Source of the DNA: Tetraselmis striata
Lineage: Eukaryota; Chlorophyta; Chlorodendrophyceae; Chlorodendrales; Chlorodendraceae
DNA length: 64,000 bases
Direction of reading: 5' to 3'
Assembly: GCA_006384855.1 (NCBI GenBank)
Contig: VCJN01002228.1
Location: 1-64,000, forward strand
Made by a program: the position numbers and the translations under genes. The notes beneath the pieces were generated by a model. The model searched no databases. It was not told the DNA's origin and worked only from the letters and a program-made list of their open reading frames with translations. Numbering within the stretch: position 1 is the stretch's first letter; each line of letters starts with the position of its first letter. Shown piece by piece: positions 1 to 9,460 of the stretch.

Positions 1-826
1 GGCGCGTGGCGCGAACGCGCGCGCGCGGCGGGCCGCGGGGTGCGCAGCCACCTCAGCAATAAGATGACAGCCTTGTTACTTAGCGACTACTACCGTATTG
101 GCGACTGCCGGGTAGTACCTGCAGGTACCTGGTATCAAGGTACCCGCAAAGGGGACGTATCTCCGGATATACAGGAAGGGTATCCGTATCATGAAACGTG
201 TTGGAAATTCCGTCACTGGCCTTTAATTATCTTGCGGAATGCTTCGGCCATTTGCTTAATGACTACAGCGGAGCGTCGCCTACATGCGCACGGGGCTTTC
301 CGTAATTGGATTGCTGCCCAAGCGGCCGTCGTAGAGACGCTGCAAGGGTTTCACTGGTGCCAGTCCTGTCCCGGGGACCAAAAAAATCATGACACGCGGC
401 CCGCGCCGATATGGACACAACATGGCAAGCGGTAGCGGATGGATCAGCGACCCTCCCGCACCGGCAGGCGTACATTTTGCAGCATCAATAACACTAGGGG
501 TACTCTGAAAACTGCTCACGCTTCGTCAAACCCTGGCGTCCCTCAGCTCACCATCGGAACCGATATCCTAAGGTAGAGCGGTAAGAAAGGTGTCGCTCCC
601 TAGACTTGCTAACGATAACGAGAACCGAGCCGCCGACTCGCCAACTAACGACGCAGCACGCCGTTCTACAGCGCTGTTACAGAAACGGAATTAATACCGG
701 TACCGTACCGGTACGAGTGCGGGCAGCTTCGCGTCTGTTCATCTGCGCGAATGCGCGTACCTATGTTTTAGAAGGCCATTGTCAACGACGGCGCGCAATC
801 TGCATCACCCTACCACCGAGACATCG
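1..826. other. No gene recognised; upstream flank of the Reeler-like gene
   Basis: No convincing coding sequence is visible. The stretch has several GGTACC/GTACCG clusters (around 108-145 and 690-715). A short sequence around 350-372 (TCACTGGTGCCAGTCCTGTC and a few flanking bases) recurs near 23324-23350, so a dispersed repeat fragment is present. Promoter elements for the downstream gene may lie here, but none can be named. Confidence 0.5.
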
Positions 827-2014
827 ATGGCGTGCATTCCAGCGAAGGCTCTTCTAGGGCTGACTGCGTTTGCAGTAGCCTGCCGTCTTGCTGTGGGCCA
901 CCCGCAGTACTGGGACGGCTGTGGCCACCCAGACCGCGACAACCTGGCTGGCCACGCGCGGGTGCTGCCTTCCAGGTGTGACACACTCCTGTTTTCAACG
1001 CCTCCTGGAGCCCTACGCCCCGAATGCGTCTTGCGTATCGATAAGAGCACTCGCGAGCTATCCGTCACACTTGTGTCGATAACACCTCACTATGTGTCTG
1101 TGCTCTCCTTTCGTGCGCGCAGTGAGACTGTGTTCACGCTACTGGAGGGGGGAAGCCGAGGCAAACCTGTCACCGTGTACGAGGCGGGCGTGGAATATAC
1201 AATAAGGGTGCGCACCTTTACAATCGGTAAAAGGCGGGGGCTAGGGGGACGGTGTACTGCAAGATTTATTTTGTTGCATGTCTCCTGCAAAGGCTGGCGC
1301 TGAGGGGTTTGCTACTGTCCGCCTGCCATCATCATGCATCCTCAGATTGTACCTCCTAGGCGCAGTGAAGGTATGCTGACCGCCAATTTTGGAGACCTTG
1401 ACGGGTTGGGCGCAGACACATCCTCCAACTGGATTGGCAGATGGTGCGCTGCCTGCTGTTGCTGCTGCTTGTTTCTCGCCCCCCGCCCCTCCCTCCCCCT
1501 CGAGTAATCTGCAAGGCGCCGCTAATGAATACGCCATGCGTGTGGCCGTTTGCAGCAATAATGGCCAGGGCGACTTGCGGTTGAACTTCGACAAGCGACG
1601 AAGTGTATTCTACGCGGAGTGGCGTGCACCAACCAGAGTACCGGAATCAAATCGTGAGTTTTGGCAGGATTTTCTGCCTCGAACTGCATTTCCGCATGCA
1701 AAGTAGTCATTTTGCCGCTTTCTGGTAGCCTTGAATTGACTGCCACCCCTCCATAATGCCCAGGTCCCGTGGAGTTTCGTGCAACGTTTGGGTATTCGGA
1801 GACATCTGATCTGGTCTACAGCATCATGACCATGCCACCTGCACCCCAGAGCGGCAAGCAACAGGCAACTGAGGATGTGCCTGGCAGATATGGGCGCTGC
1901 TGGCAGACAGAGGATGGCGAGGTGTGTGAGACCTTGTGTGCAAAGGCCTCTGTTGAATATGAGCCCGGAACAGGTGGCATGCAAGTGGACTGCGTCTTCC
2001 CAGTTGATGAATAG
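827..2014 (+). CDS. Secreted protein with a Reeler-like domain (4 exons)
   Basis: Model: join(827..1207, 1346..1443, 1505..1653, 1764..2014), 292 codons, with phases consistent at every junction; the third donor is a perfect GTGAGT. The ATG at 827 starts an N-terminal signal peptide (about residues 1-24, hydrophobic core LLGLTAFAVA). The body follows the order of a Reeler domain: a Cys near LPSRCD, a YEAGVEYTIR strand, GMLTANFGDLDG, then AVCSNNG, an AEWRAP segment, and GPVEFRATFGY after the last intron. Reeler domains occur in extracellular animal proteins and in secreted or membrane proteins of protists. Their role here is unknown; extracellular or matrix location is inferred from the signal peptide. 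The C-terminus is Cys-rich (CWQTEDGEVCETLC) and has no transmembrane segment, so the product is probably soluble. The stop is TAG at 2012-2014. The family call rests on pattern similarity only. Confidence 0.62.
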
Positions 2015-2282
2015 GTCATGCCTTTGACCGTGACACCGTAGCTGCCTGCACTGCGTCTGGAGAAAATAAGCAGCTACAAATGGTTCATTTTGACATTTCT
2101 GATGATTATTCAGCTCGAAGGCAGATACTTGAAGGCATTTGTATATATTTGTTGAAAGACACATTGTGCAAGAAATCCCTCTTCTCATATGCGGTGAGTC
2201 TCTGGTTGTATTTGCAGTGCATGTACTGATCATGGACACTTTCGATTATCATAGCAGACCTGCATTCAGAGCAGAGCTTGGA

Positions 2283-2302
2283 CCCCCCCCCCCCCCCCCC
2301 CC
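2283..2302. repeat. Poly-C tract (20 C)
   Basis: An uninterrupted run of about 20 C downstream of the Reeler-like gene. Similar long G or C runs recur across the window. Confidence 0.9.
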
Positions 2303-2435
2303 GCCCCTCCCCGGGCTTATAATAAGATATGCAAATAAAATGATTCGCGAGCTACTGGCGGGAGGTCTACACTCTACAACTGCCACGAGGCGAGCGCCCG
2401 AAGGCACGTTCGGGAGTTTCTGACACGATGACTGG

Positions 2436-2568
2436 ATGCGCGTTGCTGTGCGCGGTGACGATTCGTTGTATGTATATATATGTATATATATGTATGTATG
2501 TATATATTATATATATGCGCGTTGCTGTGCGCGGTGACGATTCGTTGTATGTATATATATGAATATAT
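2436..2568. repeat. TA-rich tandem duplication flanking the DIRS element
   Basis: A segment beginning ATGCGCGTTGCTGTGCGCGG occurs at 2436 and again at 2515, giving a 79-bp tandem duplication filled with TATATA and TATG repeats. The same TATGTATGTATATATTATAT motif flanks the other end of the retroelement just after 7507. The element therefore appears to have inserted into, or be bounded by, a TA-rich microsatellite. Confidence 0.8.
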
Positions 2569-2747
2569 ATGGTCAGATGTAGTCATCTAGAGGTTTACAG
2601 TACATTAGCTATGTTGTACTGCGCACGACCCCCGAGGTCGGCGCACGGACTAAGGCCTGCCGGCCCGCACCAGCACTATGACCTGAGGGATCCACCCTCG
2701 GGCACAGGCACTCTCTGCTTTGCGCTCGCCTCAACCGGCTCGCGCAC
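2569..2747 (+). repeat. Split direct repeat A1 of DIRS element 1
   Basis: Matches 7207..7385 over the whole 179 bp as far as can be read by eye. It starts ATGGTCAGATGTAGTCATCT and ends CTCGCGCAC. Confidence 0.93.
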
Positions 2748-2790
2748 GCAGTCTCGACTCTAGCAGTCGAGCAGAGTGTCAGCTTACTCT

Positions 2791-3831
2791 ATGCCGACTC
2801 GGACCCGAGCCTCAGCCTCCCGAGACGCTACACCTTCCCCACCCCGCGACAGCAGGATGCCCCCTCGCCATGTACCGGAAGACGCCTTAGCGGACGACGC
2901 CCCGGGCGGCGCCACGGCGGCATCTGTCGCGGAATTGGAGAAACGCCTGACGGCCCAAGCGGAAGCCCTGGAGAAGCGGCTGGCCGGGCAGTTTGAGGCT
3001 GCTACGGCTGCCTTGCTCGCTCGACTCGCCCCCCCCACTAACCCGCTTCCTCCCGAAGGTACCCAGCCAGCCAACCCCGCGGGCACGCCTGCGCCCGAGG
3101 GTGGTGAGCAAGGAGCGCAAGAGCCCCTTCCTGCTGAGCTAGACGCACCCGACAACGAGCTCGAGTACGTCGACTTTGCCTACTACGGCCGAGTCATCCC
3201 CCCCGGTCTGGAGCGCCCCTTGCGCGACGTCGACGAGCCCCGCTTGTGGACCCTGACCGACGACACCGCCCGCGCCCTCGCGGATAAGCGGAGTCAGGCA
3301 GCGTACGACGAATACCTGCACCTAGGCTGCTATGCCTTCTTCAGTAGCTGCGCCAACGAGGCGATGCGCTGCGCTCTGGAGTCGCTTTCGACCGAGTCTG
3401 CTACGCCGGCAAGCAAGGCTGCGGCCCTTGCCGAGCTCCGCGCCTGCTACCGCACCCACTTGGCGACGGAGGAGGCCACCCGTTCCCGGTTGGGCTACCT
3501 CCAGCTCGCCAAGAATGGACCAACGGCTACAGAGGCGGACCGTGTTTTCGCCGAGCTCGCCCACGCAAAGTTCTGCACCCCACGGCGCATCGCCGTGTCC
3601 GGGCAACTCGACCAACTCCGCCGAGCGTTCGACGACAAGACCCTCGAGATCAGCCTTTCCGCAGCGGGCAAGGCCCGTGCCGCGGCCGCGTTCGCCAAGG
3701 CTACCCCCGACAAGCCCGCCCCCACGGAGTCCGCCGAGAGGCGCAAGCAACGCGAGCAAGCCGCTGCGGCACGGAAGGCCGCAGCGACAGCCGCAGCGTC
3801 CGACAAGGCCAAGGCGAAGGTCACCAAGTGA
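2791..3831 (+). CDS. Gag-like protein of DIRS element 1
   Basis: 346 codons from the first ATG (MPTRTRASAS) to TGA. The N-terminus is Pro/Ser-rich. Residues about 45-80 form a heptad-like helix (AELEKRLTAQAEALEKRL), probably a coiled coil for assembly. The tail is Ala/Lys-rich (AAATAAASDKAKAKVTK) and may bind nucleic acid. No zinc knuckle is visible. By position (first ORF, just before RT, 9 bases between its stop and the next open frame) it is the structural protein of the element. No close family is recognised from sequence alone. Confidence 0.75.
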   Translation: MPTRTRASASRDATPSPPRDSRMPPRHVPEDALADDAPGGATAASVAELEKRLTAQAEALEKRLAGQFEAATAALLARLAPPTNPLPPEGTQPANPAGTPAPEGGEQGAQEPLPAELDAPDNELEYVDFAYYGRVIPPGLERPLRDVDEPRLWTLTDDTARALADKRSQAAYDEYLHLGCYAFFSSCANEAMRCALESLSTESATPASKAAALAELRACYRTHLATEEATRSRLGYLQLAKNGPTATEADRVFAELAHAKFCTPRRIAVSGQLDQLRRAFDDKTLEISLSAAGKARAAAAFAKATPDKPAPTESAERRKQREQAAAARKAAATAAASDKAKAKVTK

Positions 3832-3840
3832 CGGTTAGGT

Positions 3841-5525
3841 GTGGCCCGCCGCGCCGACTCATGTACGCCTACCTCCCTCTACATGCGACACCGCGTGCGG
3901 AGAAGATGGCGCGACTGGGAAAGCATCGGCGCGAGCGGGCAAGTCTTGAGTTGGATCCGCCAAGGGGTCCGGATACGCTTCAAGAACGGGCGACGCCCTC
4001 GCCCCTACAACCACGGCGTCTCTATGCGCGACGCCACTCAAGCACAACTGGATTTCATGGCTACAAAACTGCCCCGCTTCGAGGCGATTGGCGCGTGGGA
4101 GCGAGGACACTGCAACAAGTGGGTATCCAGAATGTTTCTAGTCCCCAAACCCGGCACCAACAAATGGCGCCTCATCATCGACCTACGGGAGCTCAACAAG
4201 TGGTGCAAGACTTTCACGATGTCCTACGAAACGCTCAAGCACCTGCGGCACCTGGCGCGCGCGGGAGATTGGTTCGTGTCGATGGACCTGGCCGATGGCT
4301 ACTACGCCCTTGGGATTCGGGAGGAGGACCGCGACTTCTTTACCGTGAACTACCGAGGGGAGCTGTGGCGACTTGCGTGCCTACCGATGGGTTGGACAGG
4401 CTCGTCGTACTACTTCTGCAAATTGACGGCGGCCTTTACGGACTACCTGCGGACGCCCCTGAAGCGGCGCGACCCAGCGTTGCCTCCCACGGCCCCGTCC
4501 AAGCCTACTCGCCGTTTCCTGCGCAACACTCGCTGGCGGGGCGAGCGGCTCCTACCCTATATGGACGACTTCCTTTTCCTCACGGACTCCCGCGAGGCAG
4601 CCCTGGAGCTACGCGTCCGGTTAAGCACCTTGCTGGACCGCCTGGGCCTACTGCGCAACCCCAACAAGGGAGTCTGGGAGCCCACCCAGGTCGGCCCTCA
4701 CCTGGGCCTGATCATCGACCTGAAGCGCGGCGAGTTCCGCGCCCCCGAGGAGAAGCTCATCGCTCTAGCCAAGGCCGCCCGTTCGCTCCTTGGCCGCGCA
4801 GCCTCCAACAAGCGCTGGCTCCCAGCTCGGCAGCTGGCGTCCTTTGCGGGCAAGGCGCAGTTCCTGTACTTGGCAGTTACGCCGGCCCGTTTCTTTTTGC
4901 GGGAGCTGCACTGCGTCCTCGCCACCCGGCAGGGCTGGGGCGGGCGCGTCAAGATGACAAACCAGCTGCGCCGCGACCTAGAGTGGTGGACCCAGGTACC
5001 TGCGCAGCACAACGGTCGCTCTATGTACAAGCCTGTGGAGACCGCATATCTGCACACGGACTCCAGCTCGTACGGATGGGGGGCTGTGCTAAACAACAAC
5101 AGCGCTTACCAGGCGCGCGGCTTCTGGTACGAGGACGACCGCTCGCGTCACATCACGTGGAAGGAGCTTCGCGCGGTACGTCACGCGGTCGAATCCTTCC
5201 TGCCCCAGCTCCGAGGACGGCGCGTCTTACTGCACGAGGACAACACGGCCGTAGTGGCAGCGCTGACCAACCTTACCTCTCGGTCGCCCGTCATGATGGA
5301 GGAGCTCCGCAAGCTGTGGCACCTCCTGGATATCCACGACATCTCCATCAGGCCCCGGTACATCCAGTCTGCAGCCAACGTTTGGGCGGACCGACTCAGC
5401 AGGGAGCTGGACGACTCCGACTGGCAGCTCAATCCGCGGATTTTCGCGTACCTGCAGCGCTTGTGGGGTCCGCACACCGTCGACAGATTTGCGTCGATGG
5501 AAAAATACGCAACTTCCACGGTACA
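3841..5525 (+). CDS. Reverse transcriptase - RNase H of DIRS element 1
   Basis: RT motifs in order: FLVPKPGTNKWRLIIDLREL (fingers), SMDLADGYY (motif A Asp), LPMGWTGSSYYF (motif B) and YMDDFLFL (catalytic YMDD). RNase H follows: HTDSSSYGWGAVL, a KELRAVRHAVE helix, LLHEDNTAVVAAL, and QSAANVWADRLSR, giving the expected acidic residues. No ATG is obvious at the 5' end; the frame opens just after the Gag TGA, so re-initiation or frameshifting is possible. Useful similarity in this frame ends at VDRFASMEK near 5516 and continues in the +1 frame; the open frame itself runs on to 6060 as apparent out-of-frame sequence. Confidence 0.92.
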
Positions 5526-7150
5526 ATTCCCGCTGGCGCGACCCGCATTGCGAAGCGGTGGATTCTCTCCATTTGCCGGACGAGTTCTGGCGCAGGGAGC
5601 ACAATTATTGCAATCCTGCGTGGGGTTTGTTGGACGATTTGGCGGACAAACTGCGACAGTCGGGCGCGGCCGCCACGGTCATCGCACCGCACTGGCCAGG
5701 ACGGCGTTGGTACCAGCTGCAAGACCTCGCCACCGAGACGATTGTCTACCCGCCTACCCGCGATCCTCTTCTTTCCTGGGCGGCGGGGAACGCGCGCGGG
5801 GGTCGGACTGCCCGGCTGGAGCGTCGTGGCCTTTCGGCTGCCACGCCGGCATGGCTGCACCTCCGCCGTGGGTCGCTAGGCCGGGCTATGACCGTACAGC
5901 CGTCGCTGCAGTACGGTGTGCAGTACGGTGTGCAGTACGGTGTGCAGTACGGTGTGCAGTACGGTGTGCAGTACGGTGTGCAGTACGGTGTGCAATACCC
6001 GGGCCGCCTGTCCCACACTCGACGCGCGCGCTACCGGCTTGCGGCGCGCGCCGGCTCTGAGGCGCCCTGGTCGGCATCAATGGCGGCCGAGCTCCGGTCT
6101 TTGTTGGGGACCGACGACGTTGGTCAAGCGGCGCTCGGGTTGCTTACGGGTTCGCTGGCGGCCGGCACCTACCGCAACTACGACAGCAGCATGCGCTCTT
6201 TCGCTACTTTCTGCGAGCAGGAAGGCTTACGCCCGCTGCAGGCTACTACCAGCACAATCGTCCGCTACACTGCCTGGCTAGGCATGCAAGGTACCGTCGG
6301 CGCGGAGTCCCTTCAACAGTACTACTCGTCCATCAACAAGTACTTTCGCGACCATCAGCGCCAGCCTATCGCCCTCGGCGAAATGGTAGCCGACGCGCGC
6401 CGCGGCCTGGCTATCCAGCAAGAGCGTCTTGCGGCGGAAGACGTCCGCGTCGCCCTGCCTGCGCCCGTGGCGGCTGACATCCTAAACACCGCGATTGGAT
6501 TTCGGCAGACATTGGTGTGGGAACCCGCTAATATTGCGGACATCCGCGCTTTCAGAGCCGCGCTCGCGACGATTACGGCGTACGTCTTCCTGTGCCGCGC
6601 GGAGTCCGGCATTAGCTGCGAGACCGGTGATTTAGTGGTCGACCGGCCGTCCGGAAGCATTCTACTGTACGTCCGCAAACAGAAAGGCGACCAGCGTACG
6701 AGGGTTTCCGCTAAGCCCCTGATAAATCTGCCCATCGCCGCCGTTCCGGACTTCGCTGACCTGCTGGACTGGTACACCGTCAGTCGCGACGCCTACTGCC
6801 GCCGTTTCTACGGCGCCAGCCCGCCGCCCAAGTTCTGGAGCATCTCCCCGCTGGAGTCTTCCGCCACTTGGTCGGTTTCAGCCACTCTTACCGAGTGGTT
6901 GCGGGAAGCCTACCTGGCGGCAGGCGCCCGACCTCCCACCGGTTTCAAGTGGACATCGCACAGTTTACGCAAGGGTGCCGCTTCCGCAGCAAGCTGCGTC
7001 GGCGTCCCCTTGCCGGCCATCAAACACATGGGCGACTGGTCGAAGAACAGCGAGGTGGTCACCGGGAAGTACATCGACCCGACCATGCGCCCGACTCCTG
7101 CGGCCTGGAGGTTCTTCGGTTGGCTCGTCCCCGTCCGGCCGCCGGCCTAA
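5489..7150 (+). CDS. Methyltransferase-like segment plus tyrosine recombinase of DIRS element 1
   Basis: The N-terminal part (LPRYNSRWRDPHCEAVDSL, then EHNYCNPAWGLLDDL and IAPHWPGRRWYQ) continues the post-RNase H domain of DIRS elements from the previous frame. NPAW stands where methyltransferase-like copies have NPPF/W. A 12-bp repeat, (YGVQ)n in protein, follows. An internal ATG at 6080 could start a free-standing recombinase of about 356 residues. Recombinase residues: Arg in FLCRAESG, SHSLRKGAA (H-x-x-R box), KHMGDW, and the likely nucleophile Tyr in TGKYID. It should integrate the circular DNA form at the split repeats. The frame is intact to the TAA at 7148-7150. Confidence 0.9.
   Translation: MRRWKNTQLPRYNSRWRDPHCEAVDSLHLPDEFWRREHNYCNPAWGLLDDLADKLRQSGAAATVIAPHWPGRRWYQLQDLATETIVYPPTRDPLLSWAAGNARGGRTARLERRGLSAATPAWLHLRRGSLGRAMTVQPSLQYGVQYGVQYGVQYGVQYGVQYGVQYGVQYPGRLSHTRRARYRLAARAGSEAPWSASMAAELRSLLGTDDVGQAALGLLTGSLAAGTYRNYDSSMRSFATFCEQEGLRPLQATTSTIVRYTAWLGMQGTVGAESLQQYYSSINKYFRDHQRQPIALGEMVADARRGLAIQQERLAAEDVRVALPAPVAADILNTAIGFRQTLVWEPANIADIRAFRAALATITAYVFLCRAESGISCETGDLVVDRPSGSILLYVRKQKGDQRTRVSAKPLINLPIAAVPDFADLLDWYTVSRDAYCRRFYGASPPPKFWSISPLESSATWSVSATLTEWLREAYLAAGARPPTGFKWTSHSLRKGAASAASCVGVPLPAIKHMGDWSKNSEVVTGKYIDPTMRPTPAAWRFFGWLVPVRPPA
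5908..5997 (+). repeat. 12-bp minisatellite inside the recombinase reading frame
   Basis: About seven copies of CAGTACGGTGTG in frame, encoding (YGVQ)n in the recombinase frame. It lies between the methyltransferase-like segment and the recombinase core. Because 12 is a multiple of 3, copy-number change would not break the frame. Confidence 0.93.
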
Positions 7151-7181
7151 GCTTCCTGTGCTAGCCTTTGGCTTTCGTCTC

Positions 7182-7209
7182 TGGCAAACAGTGCCTCCTT
7201 GGGTAAATG
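7182..7209 (+). repeat. Split direct repeat B1 of DIRS element 1
   Basis: TGGCAAACAGTGCCTCCTTG and 8 more bases, matching 7480..7507. It abuts and slightly overlaps repeat A2. Confidence 0.88.
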
Positions 7210-7385
7210 GTCAGATGTAGTCATCTAGAGGTTTACAGTACATTAGCTATGTTGTACTGCGCACGACCCCCGAGGTCGGCGCACGGACTAAGGCCTGCCG
7301 GCCCGCACCAGCACTATGACCTGAGGGATCCACCCTCGGGCACAGGCACTCTCTGCTTTGCGCTCGCCTCAACCGGCTCGCGCAC
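7207..7385 (+). repeat. Split direct repeat A2 of DIRS element 1
   Basis: Copy of 2569..2747, directly after B1. The order B1-A2-B2 at the 3' end is the split-direct-repeat arrangement. Confidence 0.93.
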
Positions 7386-7479
7386 CCACCCACCCTCAGC
7401 CATCTTTTGCGCTAGGAGACACCCAGGCCAAGCCTGTGGTTCTTGTCTTAGCCTTCGATGTAAGCGAGCTGACATTCTT

Positions 7480-7507
7480 TGGCAAACAGTGCCTCCTTGG
7501 GTAAATG
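7480..7507 (+). repeat. Split direct repeat B2 and 3' end of DIRS element 1
   Basis: Copy of 7182..7209. TA-rich flank resembling the 5' flank starts immediately afterwards. Confidence 0.88.
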
Positions 7508-9460
7508 TATGTATGTATATATTATATATATACATAATGTTGGTTCTCCATACTCCCCAACCTCGACCGTATTTCGAATCTACAGAACGAAGCAACTTCA
7601 TGATGCTAGCCTCTTCACGTACATTCAGTTGCGCGTTGTCAGTGCTGGATGAGAGCATGAAGCATCGAACACCGGAACACATGTAGAATCTATGGGATAT
7701 GACTGTGGTAAGCATATGTGGCAAATGTAAATATCATTGCTGACTTGGAACTGCAGGGTAATGATGAGAGCAGATATATATCCGAAATATTGCATCAACA
7801 GGGACCAAATCCCCTCAGGCTGATACTCAAAGTTGCGACTAGTATAAAAAGCTGATGTGCTTGCCTTGTACTGTGGATTCTCAGCGCATCCACATGCTGG
7901 TGCAGTGGGCAGAGAGCACACATCACAAAACGGCAAAGAAGTGCAATCCAGCGTCGCATCCTAGGCGCTCCTGTCCATGATAGCCATCCATGCCGACTGC
8001 ATGGTTGATTGAGGCAAGATCAGCTGTGAACAAGCCATGGTATTGACTAAATACTCCCGTGCGGCAGGTAGCGTGGCGGAACATGCAGCATTGGTGTCAT
8101 ACATTATAATGCGTCACGTACTCTCATTGTTCGCAACATTGTGTGAGTATCAGAGAGCGGCAAAGTGTCAGTCCCGGGGATCTACCTCCCAGATATACAT
8201 AAATTTAATTAGAGGGAATATATATGTCGACAGGGCGCATGTAACAATACCTGTACTGCAACTTCGGATTTCGCGTTATATCCATGGTTTTGAAGCGCAA
8301 TTGTGCTGCTGCTATGTCTTTTTACATATCTTACAGCTCCCACAGACTGGGAGCAATAATGAGCATATATATATATTCATTGCTGTCCCTTTGCGCAATC
8401 TATTAACCGGTAAATGCGCGGGTGAAGATATGCACGCGTCATTTATTTGTTGTTTTAACAGGCAGCGGCCGATCATGCGCAACGGTGTCACACTGAGTAC
8501 GAAACAGAACAATGCCGAGTGCACTAGCTAGTCCCCATCTGTAGCGACTATCCGTACTGCCACTTAGGTGGCACTGACAATAATTACTGCCACACGACAA
8601 CCGACATCTGGAGCCTGCCCATGCCCACCACCCGCGACTGTGCTTCTAAGGCATGAACTAGTCAGTATTATGATTTGCAATTGCTACTTATATTCCAACG
8701 CAGCATGTACAAAATTTTACATGTACCATACCACCTAGTGAATGGTAGTCCACAGTGAAAGAAGAGTTAAAGCTTGAAAAAATATGAACATATTCCGTGG
8801 AGATACTCTATGATCACGTCTCCTTCCAGGACATTTGTAGAAACCAAGATAGAATGCCGTACAGGTGGAATGTTGAAATGCAACGTGGCCATCACCCCGC
8901 TAATGCACATCCTCTTTCCAGAGGCATGGCATAAGTGCCTTGAGATGTTGCATGTCTGGGATGGTTGGGCCTGACCAGTGCCCCTCCCCATGCTTCACCT
9001 GCGCCACAAGACCACAAGCAGGCGGTAGCTTATTGTCCCCCCCCCACTCCCCTTTAAACACACACACTCACACACATCCGCGCGCGCGCCAACACGTAAA
9101 CCAGATAGATGATGGCACTGCCAACAACACGCAGTGAAGACAAAAGTTCCACCCGGATCCATACTGCAGCTGCAAAGCTGATGCAATCATCTCAAGTATG
9201 GCAATCATGATGGCTAATAAATGACGCAACAAGTACCCTTCCCACGATAGTTTGATTTCCAACATACCTACAAAAGGCTATACTCCTACTTTCACACTCC
9301 TGGCAGTTTACATTGATGGGGTCATCTATCCACAACCTCAAAATTTACGGTATGTGATGACGCTTTTCATGCATTCATGGACTCCCCCTAGTCCGATGTC
9401 CTCGCTATATTCCCATGCCGCTTCTGCCCCCCACATCCTCAAAACGAATCCCCCATATCC
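7508..9460. other. No clear gene; possible 3' exon or UTR of the nucleotidase gene
   Basis: Mostly AT-richer sequence with no convincing gene. On the minus strand, around 8850-8770, a segment reading LVSTNVLEGDVIIEYLHGI resembles the usual C-terminal end of the HAD nucleotidase family, so a distant last exon is possible. I could not find an acceptor of matching phase. A CA-type microsatellite lies near 9058-9080. Confidence 0.4.

Larger units (their letters stand above)
2569..7507 (+). mobile_element. DIRS/PAT-type tyrosine-recombinase retrotransposon no. 1
   Basis: A complete-looking element with a Gag-like ORF, an RT-RNase H ORF and a tyrosine-recombinase ORF, all on the plus strand. It is flanked by split direct repeats in the order A1 - ORFs - B1 - A2 - B2. 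A is 179 bp (2569..2747 and 7207..7385) and the shared core of B is 28 bp (7182..7209 and 7480..7507). DIRS-group elements replicate through RT and integrate as circles by a tyrosine recombinase instead of a DDE integrase, so no target duplication is expected. Split direct repeats are the known hallmark of PAT and kangaroo. The near identity of the A copies suggests a young insertion. Confidence 0.93.

Noticed and set aside
530-640. Stretch resembling rRNA text (CCTAAGGTAG, GGTAAGAAAGG)
   Set aside because: Only isolated short matches; no continuous conserved rRNA core could be followed.
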